Shown in pieces: positions 1 through 11,867 of a stretch of 64,000 nucleotides of DNA. Position numbers and translations under genes: made by a program. This stretch comes from Nicotiana tabacum (Eukaryota; Streptophyta; Magnoliopsida; Solanales; Solanaceae): contig NC_134087.1 in assembly GCF_000715075.1 (NCBI RefSeq), forward strand, positions 129,043,518 through 129,107,517. Direction: 5' to 3'. The stretch's first letter is position 1, and each line of letters begins with the position of its first letter. The notes below the pieces were generated by a model, which was not told the DNA's origin, did no database searches, and saw only the letters and a program-made list of their open reading frames with translations.

Positions 1-1260
1 CGCACTTCCTAAATCCATTGTACCAATAGGAGACGCACTTCCTAGATCCATTGTACCAATAGGAGACGCACTTCCTAGATCCATTGTACCAATAGGAGAC
101 GCACTTCCTAGATCCATTGTACCAATAGGAGACGCACTTCCTAGATCCATTGTACCAATAGGAGACGCACTTCCTAAGTTTATTTCACCCAATAGGAGAC
201 GCACTTCCTAAGTTCAGGTACCAACAGGAGACGCACATCCTAAGATTAGTTTCACCAATAGGAGACGCACTTCCTAAGGAGACGCACATCCTAAGTTAAA
301 TTTCACCAATAGGAGACGCACTTCCTAAGTTCGGTTTTACCATAGGAGACGCACTTCCTAAAGTTCAGTTTTACCATAGGAGACGCACTTCCTAAGTTCA
401 GTTTTACCATAGGAGACGCACTTCCTAAAGTTCAGTTTTACCATAGGAGACGCACTTCCTAAGTTCAGTTTTACCATAGGAAACGCACATCCTAAGAATA
501 GTTCACCAATAGGAGACGCACTTCCTAAAGTTCAGTTTTACCATAGGAGACGCACTTCCTAAGTTCAGTTTTACCATAGGAGACGCACTTCCTAAGTTCA
601 GTTTTACCATAGGAGACGCACTTCCTAAGTTTATTGTACCCACAGGAGACGCACTTCCTCAAAGTTTAGTTTTGCCCATAGGAGACACACTTCCTAAGTT
701 TACTTTTACCCCATAGGAGACGCACTTCCTGAAATATTTTCATTCATAGGAGACGCACTTCCTAGTTCACAATCATTAAGGTTTCACCCATAGGAGACGC
801 ACTTCCTAAGACTATTTTATTTTAGGAGACACACTTCCTAGTCTGGTTCACTCAGGTTATACTTTTGCTTTAGGGGACGCACTCCCGAGTTTGGCTTTTT
901 AGATTATATTTTATTTCAGGAGACGCACTTCCGGAATTGAGATTTCACCCCTAGGAGATGCACTTCCTAGTTTGATTCATTTTAAGTTCGACCATAGGAG
1001 ACACAATTCCTAGTCCAGTTTTTGAAGTTTACCCGTAGGAGACGCACTTCCTAATCGAGATTTTATTCATAGGAGACGCACTTCCTAGTTCTAGTCACTG
1101 AAGTTTTCACCCTTAGGAGACGCACTTCCTAGTTTAGCTCATTCCGATTCAACCATAGAAGACACACTTTCGAGTTTGAGTCATTGAGGTTTTTATTTTA
1201 GCAGACACATTTGCTAGCAAGAGTTTTGGTTTTACTCATAGGAGATGCACATCCTAGCCT
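1..1260 (+). repeat. Minisatellite of about 33 bp in the 3'UTR of element D
   Basis: More than 30 units carry the core TAGGAGACGCACTTCCTA followed by a variable AT-rich spacer such as AGTTCAGTTTTACCA. The first units are nearly identical and units after about 750 drift strongly. The core is a short inverted repeat (TAGGA ... TCCTA around GACGCACT). The array stops at the last recognisable core near 1240. It lies upstream of the PPT, where Tat/Ogre elements are known to carry hypervariable tandem repeats. Confidence 0.95.
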
Positions 1261-2127
1261 AGTCTTTAGTTTACTCTCATCATTGCATCAGTAGTGTAAG
1301 TGAGTTACGATTTTGCTAACGACTCACAAATCTTCCCAGTACAAACTGGGTTAGGAAATTTTGTTTGTTTTGTTTGTTTTGATTGTCAGGGACCCGCCTG
1401 TAGAACGGAGGTTGTTGCGTGTCGAAGATAGAAGAAGTCAGGAGTCCACCTGTAGAACGGGGAAACATTTTTCAAGATCAAGCAGTGACCCACTGGAAAG
1501 CAGAAGGTTACAACAAAAATCCCCAGCACTCAATCCAAGATAGAAGCAACAAGAAGCTCGCCCCAAGAATGCAAGTCAACAGTCTGGGATGATCAACAGA
1601 AGCTGGTCACCAAAAAACAAAAAAAAAAAGAAGAAAAAAGAAAAAAAAAAGAAAAAAAGAAAAAGAACCCAAATTACGGAAGTGGAGAACAAATGTGGTC
1701 TGCTCAAGAACTAGCACCTACAACTAGCAAGTATCAAGGTTCAGATCCAAAGTCTGTATGAAGCACCATTCAAGACTCAAGACCAAGTTTCAGAAGACTT
1801 AAGAGATAGGAATCCTTGTAACTAGTAGCTGATAGGCTTAGTTGGTCTTTTTCAGTTTTCATTTTTGTTGTAATGACAGGACCGCGGACCGGAACCTCAA
1901 CGGAACGACACCTCGATCGGCTCTCCACCTCGGTACACTTCACTATCTCTCTCATATCCGAACTACACGTGGCCTGATTCCTGTAAGACCAAGGATATGT
2001 AGGCAGCTCAGATACCAGGGCTCGGTCACATTCCCTCCCTTTCCTTAAGTGTAGTCCGTCCAAGTAATGGTCGGGTCAAAAACACGTCTAGTCGTTCTTT
2101 GTCGGAAAACTCTTCGTGTTTCCAGTC
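1261..2127 (+). other. Non-coding 3'UTR remainder of element D
   Basis: No gene is seen. The stretch contains a poly-purine tract rich in A and AAG at about 1614-1670 and one copy of the conserved Tat hairpin motif at 1960-2010. A short conserved run (CTCTTCGTGTTTCC) before the PPT is also present at the same place in element C. The open frames here are short and have no recognisable domain. Confidence 0.7.
1960..2010 (+). other. Conserved Tat 3' hairpin motif, copy in D
   Basis: GAACTACACG, a CTGATTCCTG loop and GGATATGTAGGCAG match the motif found in E, B and C. CTACA pairs with TGTAG. It lies about 120 nt before the PPT, the same position as the copies in B (15604) and C (28212). Confidence 0.7.
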
Positions 2128-2139
2128 AAAGAGGGCAGC
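2128..2139 (+). promoter_or_regulatory. Polypurine tract of element D
   Basis: AAAGAGGGCAGC abuts the LTR start TGTAAGCACG. The equivalent site in C is CAAAGAGGGGCAGC and in B TAAAGAGGGGCAGC. This is the expected plus-strand primer of reverse transcription. Confidence 0.85.
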
Positions 2140-2714
2140 TGTAAGCACGTGATTTTTGACCCTCCCCGAGAATTTTCACATTTTTAGCGTGAATATGTGA
2201 AATTGGGTCTAGTATAGCTATTTTAACTATTTTTACTTTATTTCGTTGCAAAAAGAAAATTTCAAAAAATATATATATAAATTTTAGTTTATGTATCTCT
2301 CATAAACTTGAAAAATATAAAAATTGCACTTTATTTTTTGTACTTTATATAATTTCGAAAATTACAAAAAATATAGTTCTATTAAGGTTTTATAGTCATT
2401 TTTAACTTTGAAAAATACAAAAATATTACCTCATATTTTATCTTAATATTTAAAAACGAAAATTATAAAAAAAATAGTTTTATTAATATTTTTGTAGCTA
2501 TTTTAAATCTTGAAAAATATTTAAAAGGATATAGTTTTGTTTAAATACTAGTCTTATTTTTGGTAGTTATTTTGCTTACATAGGACTAGTTAAGCAACGT
2601 GTTCCTATTTCTCGAGTCCGGGCAAAAGAATAATATTCGGGTTCAAACTACCCGGTTTTAGGACTAATTTTCGGACCTAGCCCATAATAAACCGAGTCCA
2701 GGACACATGGGGAA

Positions 2715-2763
2715 CCCCACCACGCGTGGGGGACATAAGTCTCGAACCCCACCACGCGTGGGG
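2715..2763 (+). promoter_or_regulatory. Twin GC-rich palindromes in U3 of D
   Basis: Two copies of CCCCACCACGCGTGGGG (2715-2731 and 2747-2763) have CCCCAC and GTGGGG arms and an ACGCGT centre. They stand out in an AT-rich LTR. No clear TATA box follows, so a promoter role is only inferred by analogy with the other LTRs here. Confidence 0.5.
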
Positions 2764-4663
2764 CTCATTTTACTTGACAAAACCCATGTCAAATACACGG
2801 ACTAATTTTGGGGAAAGGGGGGACTTGGGAAAAATCTTGAAAATGGACAGTTTTTGAAACCAAAATGACTGTTCATACTTCTTCTTCCTCCTGTGAAAAC
2901 AAAAAACCTTCTGAACCCTAATTCACTGTTCCTTCCTAAAGAAGAAGAAGGAAAACTCCAGCGACCAACCAGTCCCTCTCCGTCTCGCCCCCTCCGTCAA
3001 ACAACCAAAAAATCCGGCGACCCCAGCAGTTGCACCGCCGTCCCAGCTGCCCGTCGCAACTGCCTCCACCTCCAGTTACCAGCCTCATCGTCGACCACTG
3101 TTCCTGCTTCTTCTTCCTGAAGAAAGTAGAACAAAAACCCTACGCCCACACGTCCGAACCCACCAGCTCCTCACCACCACCCAAACACCACCACTAAACA
3201 GACCCCTCCATCGTCCAGCTGCTGCCCGTCAAGCAGCAGCTATTGCTGCTGCATCGTCAAGCCTCATCGTCGACCACTACCCGTCGAACCCCACAACTAG
3301 CCAGAAAAAACCAGCAACCCACGCCCTCACGTCCAAACAAAACCAGAAAAAACCCTACCCATAAACCACTGTAACCAGCCCCCCACTCCCTCACGTCGTC
3401 ACTGGCACCAACCACCCGTAGCAGCGTCGACCAGTCTCCGCACAACCACCCTTTCTCCTCCAATCCCATCGCAACCGGGCGATTATACAGTCGCCATTCG
3501 CGTGTCCAGTGACCGCTATTTCTTCGTTGTCGTCGTGCAGTCCGTCCGAGGTCATCGTTGGGTTGTGCTCGTGGCTTCCGGTCTGATATCGTTGAGCTTG
3601 ACGTCGAGTTTGGTCGTTGAGGTCGATGTAGAGGTTTGGTCCATGGTTCTATTCGTTTCTGTTTGTTCAGGTTAGTAAGCCTCAATGTATTAGATAAAGA
3701 AACGTTACTTTAAATGTTCGAAGATGCAATATAGAGATTGACATGAAATTTTTCTGCTTATGTTTCACTGTATGCATTTCGGTTCATCTTTGTATTATGT
3801 TATTCTTGTTTACTTGATGTCATTTGATTTAGTTGTATTAGTTGTTCTATGACACAAGTTTGATGTTAGTCCGTTCGCCCTTCCTTTTTGCTTAGTTCAT
3901 TCGGACAAAAAGTTAGCATTAGTACCTGTTGTTACTACTTCCGAAACACTCGTTCACTAAACTCATTTTATTAATCTTTTGACGAGTTATGAGATTTCAG
4001 TTGTAAATAGGCTATAAAGTTTAGTATTGTTAAAGGCGTAAAAATGGCATCCTTTTTTTAAAAATAAATAAATAAAAAATAAAGAATAAATAATAATAAT
4101 AAATAAATAAATAGAATGAGACGAGCCTCGCCAAATAAAACGTACAGATTGCGGGGCCCTCACAAAATGTATGGTCTAATTAGAATTCGGAAGGACCGTT
4201 TAGCGAATTTCACGGTCTTCCCAAAATAATAAACGCGACAGTCTCTTTAGGCGCGTGTTTAATAATTTACTTTTCTTAATTCGGGTGCACATTTATGTGA
4301 CCCAAATCCAAATCTCAAAACATCAAATAAAATGCGTTCCGGATTGTGGGTGCATTTCATGTGACGCAGTCCAAAGACGTGTTTTAAGTGATGTTCACAT
4401 TCTTGTAAAAACAATAATAATAAAGCGGTTAAAAGTTAAAATTTGCACATAAGTTCATACTTGTATAAAATCAGATAATCAAGCCGAATATAACAATTGA
4501 GCGACCGTGCTAGAACCACGGAACTCGGGAATGCCTAACACCTTCTCCCGTGTTAACAGAATTCCTTATCCGGATTTCTGGTACGCAGACTATAATATAG
4601 AGTCATTATTTTCCTCGATTCGGGATTAAAATTGGTGACTTGGGACACCCTAAATCTCTCAAG

Positions 4664-4674
4664 TGGCGACTCTG
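4664..4674 (+). other. PBS-like sequence inside U5 of D
   Basis: TGGCGACTCTG lies 90 nt before the LTR end. It repeats the first nine bases of the primer-binding site of the sister element C (TGGCGACTCCACTGGGGA). The same U5 sequence is present in both LTRs of B and of C. Confidence 0.6.
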
Positions 4675-4763
4675 AAATAAATAAGCAAATCCCGTTTCGA
4701 TTGTCCTTTAATTGGAAAAAACTCTCCCGCGCCCCCTCGGGTGCGGAAAAAGGAGGTGTGACA

Positions 4764-5938
4764 AGAAGCAAGTGCTCAAAAGGTTGGAAAATCACTTTTT
4801 CCTCAACGGGTAAGTCCTATATAGGAGGACCCGAGACTTGGGTCTGTTAAGATGTATAGATGTTGCTGAAGCAACCAGACTACTAGAAGAAATACATACA
4901 GGGACGTACAGACCCTATATGAATGGCTTCACCTTAGCCAAGAAGATTTTAAGAGCCGAATACTTTTGGATGACCATGGAAAGTGCTAGTATTCACTATG
5001 TGCAAAAAAGTCACCAGTGCCAAATCCACGGGGATTTCATCCCGGTTCCACCAAATGAGTTGAATGTGATAGGTTCGCCTTGGCTGTTTGCCGCTTGGGG
5101 CATGGATGTAATCGGAACGATAGAGCCTGCTGCATAAAATAGGCACTGTTTTATCTTAGTAGTAATTTATTACTTCACCAAATGGGTTAAAACTTCTACA
5201 TACAAGGCCATCACAAAAATAGTAGGATTTCGTCCGTAACAACATAGTCTGTCGGTTTGGGATACTCGTATTGATCATCAATAACAACACATCCAATCTC
5301 AATAGTGATCTCATGAGGGAGATTTGCAAGTTCAGAATTGTCCATTGTAACTCTACATCCTACATACCGCAAATGAATGGAGCAGTTGAGGTAGCCAATA
5401 AAAACATCAAAAGGATTCTGTAAAAGATAGTGGACAATCATAGGCAATGGCACGAGAAATTATCCTTTGCCTTACTGGGTTATCGGACCATTATAAGGAC
5501 ATCCACTGGGGCAACACCATACATGTTGGTATATTGGACTGAAGCTGTGATACCCGCAGAGGTTGAGATACCATCTTTAAGGCCCATTCAAGAAGCCAAG
5601 TTGGACGATGCAGAATTGATATGGGTTACGCAGGAGCAACTCATGCTCATTGATGAGAAGATAATGGACGCAATATGCCATGGCCAACTGTATCAAAATA
5701 GGATGGCCAACAAATTTAACAAAAGGGTGAAGCCTCGTCAATTTATACCGGGGTAGTTGGTATTAAAGAAAATATTCCCTCATCAGAAAGTACCAAAGGA
5801 AATTTTGCACCAAATTGGCAGGGTCCTTACATGGTCCACTGAGTGATTTTGGGAGGAGCTCTAATCTTGGCACAGAAGGATGGAAGGGCCATCACGAAGC
5901 CTATCAACTCAGATGCAATCAAGAGATACTACATTTGA
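4764..5938 (+). pseudogene. Tat-lineage pol fragment: integrase (element E)
   Basis: Translation gives the integrase zinc-binding region (LLEEIHTGTYRPYMNGF, then a cysteine pair spoiled around YVQKSHQCQ), the start of the catalytic core (FAAWGMDVIG) and, after a damaged stretch at 5138-5430, the C-terminal part (HEKLSFALLGYRTIIRTSTG, then ICHGQLYQNRM). The last codons read KPINSDAIKRYYI and stop at 5936-5938, the usual end of Tat pol. It is closely related to the integrase of element B. Frame changes and in-frame stops are present and the N-terminal pol is absent, so it cannot make an enzyme. The family would insert element cDNA into host DNA in the nucleus. Confidence 0.85.
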
Positions 5939-5969
5939 AGATAATATAGTTAGGCTTTGGTTGTAACAG

Positions 5970-6418
5970 AGCTACGCTCGACCTGACTTCCCCTAGAGGG
6001 ATACGTAAGCAACCCGCATAGGGTTCGGTTTCTCTCTCTTTCCCCTTCTTGCATAATAGAAAATCCAAATATCATTTTTTATGTACTTGGAACTACGCCA
6101 CGACTTGATTTTATTTGGAAGGAATACGTAAGCAATCCTCATCAGATTCAGTCATCTTTTATAATTGAACTATGTTCGGGCCTAATTCCATTTGGATACG
6201 TAGGCAGTCTGAATCAAACTCGGCTACTTCATTTTTAATCTCATCATTTTTTCATCTGTTGTAAATGAACTACATTTTGACCAAATTACATTTGGATTCG
6301 TAGGCTTCCTAAGTTAGGCTCAGTCATAATCATCATATTTTCTTTTATAATTACCCGCGAACTACATTCAAACCTGATTCCATTCTAGATACGTTGGCAA
6401 CCAGAAAGGATTCGGTCT
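5970..6418 (+). repeat. Five copies of the conserved Tat hairpin motif (element E)
   Basis: Copies start near 5970, 6090, 6167, 6267 and 6359. Each reads roughly GAACTACGT, a loop with CTGATTCC, GGATACGTAGGCAACC and then GATTCGGTC. The array begins about 30 nt after the pol stop. Spacing is irregular (77-120 bp), with T-rich filler between copies. Element B has one copy and C one copy at the same place after pol. Confidence 0.8.
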
Positions 6419-6657
6419 AACCCTAGGGATAGCTCTGTAATGCATTATTTTATATTAGGACACAATCGTAGTGGAAAGAAGCCACACTATAAAAAGCATT
6501 TAGGAGGATCGACATCAACGGGACGAAACCTTCCAGAAACAACATTCGCGCCTGAGGGACTTCCGAAGCATGTCATAATCCAGAACGACGACATTTGCTA
6601 GAAAACAAAAGATTTTCAAAATGTTTTTCAAAAATAATAAATATCATAATTTGTTCC
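6419..6657 (+). other. 3'UTR remainder of E next to the A insertion
   Basis: No gene is seen. The sequence is unique and AT-rich. Its last five bases GTTCC (6653-6657) form the left copy of the target duplication of element A. Confidence 0.6.
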
Positions 6658-9552
6658 TGTCACGACCCCAAACTGGACCCAATCTTGATGGCACCTCTCG
6701 TGAACACAAGGCCAGCCGGCACAATTCCCAAATTCATTTTTAATAATTTAATAATTCAATTTAAGTCATTTATAAGAATAAATCCCAAACAAGTATAAAT
6801 TTAGCGAAATAGAACAAGTGCCGAAGTAGATACAACCCGACATCGGGGTGTCTCAAGTCACGATCATCTACTAAGGTATAAATACAATGGAAAGTCTGAA
6901 AAAGTACTAAATACAGTCTAATGAAATCAAGAGGGAGAAAAGAAGTGCTGCGAACGTTGGGCAGCTACCATGCTAACCTCCGATGACTCTGCCTCTGATC
7001 AACCAATACCCGCTACCGGGTTCAGAAATACCTGAATATGCACACAAGGTGCAGAGAGTTATGTGAGTACTCTGACTAGTGAGTAATAATAATAAATGAA
7101 GACTGAGCGATAAGAAATCTCGTAAACACACGTCAACAGGCTATAAAGAAGTGGAAAATGCCAGTAAAAACAATACAACAGTGGAAATATGTAAAGTCAC
7201 TTTAGTTCAGTTTAAGCTTCTTTAGAAATGCCTTTTTAACAGTTAAGCAATTAAATGCAAAGCAGCTAGAACAGATAAACACATAAGAGTCCGCCCCTCG
7301 GGCACAATGTCAACAGAATCCGCCCCTCGGGCAATATCATGGAACAATCCCCAGCCGCTCGGGCTATATCTCATATCACAATGGGTACCCGCTCTCACTG
7401 GGGTGTGCAGACTCCTGGAGGGGCCTTTTACGTCCCAAACACAGTATCAAGCCATCTCATGGCATAATAACATAGGCTCTCGGCCTCATATCAGCAAGCC
7501 ACCTCGTGGCGTACAAATCTCAAGCCCTCGGCCTCATAATCATACTCAGTGTTTCCTCACAACATAAGCCTTCAACCTTACTCAGTCAGAATCTCACAAG
7601 CCTCTTGGGCAACAGTAAAATATGATGCTCATTCCAAAATATCATTTTAGTGTTAAAGCAGAGTAAATATGGCTGAGTTATGAAAATAGTAGAATATAAC
7701 ATGACTGAGTTCAAGAATAAAGTGAAAACAGTGAGGAAATATCAATAAAAATCCCTTAGGGTTCAAATAGTTGGCACGAGGCCCAAATATGGCATTCAGC
7801 CCAAAACATAATGATAGCAAATAGTTTTCAATCAAATATGTGGTAAAACAGTCATTCGGGATAGACTAAGTCACAATCCCCAACGGTGCACGACCCCACG
7901 ATCGTCATCTAGCATGTGCGTCACCTCAATATAGCACCACGATGTGCAATCCGGGATTTCATACTCTTAGGACAACATTTACAATCATTACTCACCTCGA
8001 TCTGGTCCAAACTCTAGCTCGCGATTCCTGCCCTTACGAATCGACCTACGGATGCTCCAAATCTAGCTACAATCAGTACATAACCATTAAAATATGCTAA
8101 GGGAACAAAGCCCCCTCGAAAATATCCAATTTACATCAAAAATCCCGAAATTGCTCAAACCCGACCCCCAGGCCCACATCTTGGAATCTGATAAAAATCT
8201 CATCAATAGAATCCTCATCCTCTCATGAGTCTACCATATCAAATTCATAAAAAATCCGACCTCAATTGCCCATTCAAATCCCCAAAAGAATTCTCAAACT
8301 TTTCTTCATTTTTCCCCAATTTCCACTCTAATTTCTCAAATTAAATGATGAAATTCAAGACTAAATCATGGAATTAAACCAAATATGAGTGAAGAATACC
8401 TTCCCCAATTGCTCCTCTGAAAATCCCCTCAAATTTCACCTTCTCCCGAGCTCTCCAACGGCTTTTATGATATTGGACTTAAACCCTCGATTTTTAAAAT
8501 ATAAACTATCTGCCCAGATATTTCTTCATCGCGAATGTGGCATATCCCTCGCGTTCGCGAAGCACACCGCTTCACAAACCAAAATTCCTTCTACGCTAAC
8601 GCGATAAACCTCTCGTGAACGTGATGCACAGCTCACTCAACACTTGGCGATCGCGACCCTTACTACACAAATGCATAGAACAAATGCATTGGGGGCCCAG
8701 CTACTCCTCTTCCTCTATGCGAACGCGACATAAGCCTCGCGAATGTGAAGAATCACAACATCATAACATCGCGAACGCGACACACAAAACGTGAATGCGA
8801 AGACAAAATTCGCCGCCTCAGAGGACACCCTTCGCGAACGCGAAGAACAATTCATCTGCAACAAAAACCAGCAAAAACTACCAAGTCCAAAGACCAAAAT
8901 TGATCTGTTTAACCACCCGAAACTCACCTGAGGCCCTCGGAACCTCAACGAAACATGCCAACATATTCCATAACATCGATAAAACCTGTTTCAACCTTCG
9001 GAACGCTCAAAACAACATCAAAACACCAAAATTACATTGGATTCAAGCCTAAGAATTTCAAAAACTTCCAAATTCCGCTTTCAATCAAAAAGCCTACCAA
9101 ACCTTGTCCGAATGACCTAAAATTTTGCACACACATGAAAAATGACACAACGGACCTACTCCAACTTCCATAATTTCATTACGACCCTTATATCAAAATC
9201 TTGCCTATCAACCGGAAAATACCAAAATTCCAGTTTCGCCAATTCAAGCCTAAACCTTCCGCGGAGCTCCAAAACAAATTCTGACCACGCTCCTAAGTCC
9301 AAAATCATCTAACAGAGCTAACCAAATAATAAAAATTCCAATTCGAGGTCATCGACTAACAAGTCAAATCTTAGTCAAACCTTTCAAATTTCAAGCTTCA
9401 AACTGAGAACTGTTCTTCCAAATTCACTCCGATTACCCTGAAAACCAAAACCGGCAATTTACATAAGTCATAATACATCACATGGGGCTAGTAATGACCA
9501 AGAACTGGCGAGCAAAGTGAAAAAGCTCAAAACGACCGTTCGGGTCGTTACA
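6658..9552 (-). repeat. 3' LTR of element A (2,895 bp)
   Basis: Reading on the minus strand it begins TGTAACGACCCG and ends GGGGTCGTGACA. It aligns along its length with 47720-50598 with many substitutions and small indels, so A is clearly older than C. It contains a cluster of TCGCGAACGCGA-type palindromes and no gene. Confidence 0.9.
8527..8845 (-). promoter_or_regulatory. CpG-rich palindrome cluster upstream of the likely TATA box of A
   Basis: At least eight CGCGAACGCG or TTCGCGAAG variants occur, including TCGCGTTCGCGA at 8549-8560. On the minus strand the cluster is followed at about 8500 by an AT-rich TTTATATTTTAAAA stretch that could serve as TATA box. The right LTR has the same arrangement (49580-49900). 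Confidence 0.55.
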
Positions 9553-9565
9553 TCCTCCCCCACTT
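9553..9565 (-). promoter_or_regulatory. Polypurine tract of element A
   Basis: The minus strand reads AAGTGGGGGAGGA immediately before the LTR start TGTAACGACC. It follows a GAGGACGAACG stretch typical of the chromovirus pol tail. Confidence 0.8.
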
Positions 9566-10749
9566 AAACATACGTTCGTCCTCGAACGTGCCTAGAGTTG
9601 TTACAAAAGCCAACCAATCACTGAATAACCTTACCATACACATACCCGGGGGTGATCCCACGTCACCCTATCTCATATAGTCCTGATAACACCATGCAAC
9701 TGAAATTTGACAATCCAACCTAGCCCATAAACCTTAGAACCACATTTCCACTCCTGAAATCATCCAAGAGATCAAAATCTCGCATCTATACTCTAACTAA
9801 GCCTAGACAAGCTGTAATAACCCATACCTGCAACCTCAGGTGCAATTACATGATATACCACATAACTCAAACACTTGTAGCAATAACTTCTAATCACAGC
9901 AGTTGCACACAACAACCGAATACTGATAGAAATCCTCTTATCAACTAAAGTCTCATTCCAACACTTCATATACTGTCACTGATAAACGAAACACACAGTA
10001 AGCCATAACCATTTCTCAGATCAACCATTCACAAAGCCACTTCTCCTTTGGCAAAGAACATAGCAAATTTCTGAGCCGAACCTCGATATTATCCTTCTAA
10101 CACGCTGAAACCGAATCCGTTTGTATTCATTCTAGATCCCAACGATCACATCTACTCCAACACAACTACTCTGGTGACATGACACATCAATACCATCTAA
10201 AGCCACAACTCGTGCAATCCGCACACTGATAAGCAGCAATTCAAACGTACTCAAATCATAAAGAATGACTCAAATGAGAGAACTGTACCGCAAGCTCACC
10301 AGTACCACCTCACACAATGTTGAGAACCCGTCACACATCGTAGAAACAGAACACACGAATCCAACCCGAAGGGTCATACCTCCACATAACTCTGTTGCAA
10401 TGCGCGACCCTACCCAAGCACTGGTCCACATGAAACACCTCAAGTCACAATGCTCAAAATCGACAACGACGCGCAATTTGATGTCTAGAACCAAAGTAAA
10501 TCACCATAACCACGACGAAACAATTGACATAACATCACACAACCCGAAAGGACACAACAGATGTGCCATCTACAGAGGAATACCCGATACTCCTCCCGCT
10601 CGAATTCCACTGAGAGACCCCAATAACACCGCACCACATATGCCTATAACCAATAAATCCCAATGCCTCGCAACACGGAAAGGTAACTCATAGGTATCCC
10701 AAGATTACTAATAGGCTCAATAAAAATCGAATCAACATATCCCTCAACA
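9566..10749 (-). other. Degenerate 3' internal region of A
   Basis: No intact coding sequence is seen. The integrase expected between RNase H and the PPT is not recognisable on the minus strand. Open frames on both strands around 10265-10693 lack any domain I know. Confidence 0.5.
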
Positions 10750-10939
10750 ATACAACTCGGAGCCAACCAAGCCGACTCAAGTTAGAACACACATCCACAT
10801 TGGCCTGCCAACGAACCCCTTATCAAGGAAACCCTGAAGATGCTCCTTCAACTCCTTTAACTCTATCGGTGTCATACAATATAGTGCCCGACATCAAATC
10901 AATACCGAAATCAACAACCTTTCTCGGCGACATGTCCGG
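10750..10939 (-). pseudogene. Chromovirus pol scrap: RT start joined to RNase H tail (element A)
   Basis: Reading left from 10939 the minus strand gives a damaged PDMSPRKVVDFGIDL, then TPIELKELKEHLQGFLDKGF. That is the opening of a chromovirus reverse transcriptase, just after the protease-RT linker. Right after the DKGF motif the similarity jumps to something like the ANV...LSR end of the RNase H, implying an internal deletion of about the whole RT palm and RNase H. The catalytic YxDD is absent. The upstream half of this pol (protease) lies across the B insertion at 44880-45500. Confidence 0.6.
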
Positions 10940-11024
10940 TGTCGCGCCCACTTTTTCTCGCGAAATCAGGTTTAGGACATTTGGGAGGACAACTCGTTAC
11001 CCTTTGGGAATTCGGTTTGAATTG

Positions 11025-11035
11025 GAGAGTCGCCA
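11025..11035 (-). other. PBS-like sequence inside U5 of B (3' LTR)
   Basis: The minus strand reads TGGCGACTCTC about 90 nt from the LTR end. The equivalent in the 5' LTR is at 23994-24004. It repeats the start of the Tat primer-binding site. Confidence 0.6.
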
Positions 11036-11867
11036 CCAAATGATTAAAGTGTATTAGGACACTAGGAAGGAATTGATCTAGAAAACCAGAGATTGGGTAA
11101 GGGTTAGAAATTATCCCGAGGGGAAGGTGTTAGGCACCCCTCAGGATCCACTAGTGTGGTTCCCGGCCATGCAACAATTGTGACTTTAAGTACCAAGTAG
11201 GCAAATAGAATTTTTAAATATAAGGGGTTTTCACGTAATGGTTGCAAATAGAAGTTTTAAATATAAGGGGTTTTCACGTAATGGTTGCAAATAGATTAAA
11301 GTTTAAAGAAAATAAAAGGAAGCTGAATTATTGTGGGAAACTGTTTGAAAATTTTGAAAAAATAAATAAGTAAAGGGAGAGGGGGGTCCTAGGTTTACAA
11401 ATAATATGGATCACCCCACACAACATCTGGTAGTCACTCCTCAAATAGGGGCTACACGATATGTTATCGTATGGTCATCATATCCATATCTACCCTTTCC
11501 CACCCTGTTAAGGTATTTAAACGCGGAACGGTTTTGTTACTTATTGCATGCTATTACCCACCCCATTCCTATCAGTCCCGAAGGTACTTGGGACTACTAA
11601 TCCTAAAAGGGAGGGGTATGAGGTTTTGCAGTTTTAAAGGATAAAATTCTAAGGCGACAATCAAAACATATATAGCAAGTATTGGGAAAGCATGTAAACA
11701 GATATGGCTCAAATAAACCTCCTTAAATTAAAAAGGTTAAAGCAGGCTGATTTATCACATATTTTCAAATAAGAAGTCTGAATTAGACCTGCCCGCTGGT
11801 TGTAATTATCAAAGACTAGCGCAGTTATAGCTTTTACCCTAAAGCTTGCCTAGGTGTTGGGCGAAAC

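Larger units (their letters stand above)
1..4763 (+). mobile_element. Element D: 3' part of a Tat/Ogre-type LTR retrotransposon
   Basis: The segment holds, in order, a 3'UTR minisatellite, a short unique stretch, a polypurine tract and a complete 3' LTR ending in TGTGACA. The 5' LTR and all coding sequence lie before base 1. The LTR ends (TGTAAGCACGTGATTTTTG at the start, AAAAAGGAGGTGTGACA at the end) match those of element C, so D and C are one broad family. D is inserted in the integrase gene of element E, whose reading continues directly at 4764. The target duplication cannot be checked because the left end is missing. Confidence 0.85.
2140..4763 (+). repeat. 3' LTR of element D (2,624 bp)
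   Basis: It begins TGTAAGCACGTG right after the PPT and ends GGAGGTGTGACA, giving TG...CA ends. Blocks in the last 600 bp (the GGTGCACATTTATGTGACCC region, the TAACACCTTCTCCCG region and the U5 end) match the LTRs of C. It is about 1.3 kb shorter than the LTR of C. Two CCCCAC...GTGGGG palindromes lie at 2715 and 2747. The CT-rich stretch 2880-3300 resembles an untranslated leader. Short open frames on both strands here have no recognisable domain. Confidence 0.9.
4764..6657 (+). mobile_element. Element E, left fragment (Tat lineage)
   Basis: It starts mid-integrase at the right edge of D and is cut at 6657 by element A. It contains the integrase end (to 5938), an array of conserved hairpin motifs (5970-6418) and 240 bp of unique 3'UTR. 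The continuation is at 50599. Confidence 0.8.

Noticed and set aside
1..1260. CRISPR-like array
   Set aside because: Units are directly tandem with short drifting spacers inside a plant retroelement; spacers are related to each other and no cas genes exist.
3257..3685. 142-codon minus-strand open frame and a plus-strand frame at 2893-3120 in the D LTR
   Set aside because: Low-complexity CT/GA composition inside an LTR, no domain, and not shared with element C.
5211..5453. Minus-strand frame suggesting an inversion inside the E integrase
   Set aside because: The plus strand here still reads as damaged integrase in shifted frames, so no inversion is needed.
10265..10693. 142-codon plus-strand frame in the A interior
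   Set aside because: Antisense to the element, no recognisable domain, and no sign of codon bias or of a gene context.
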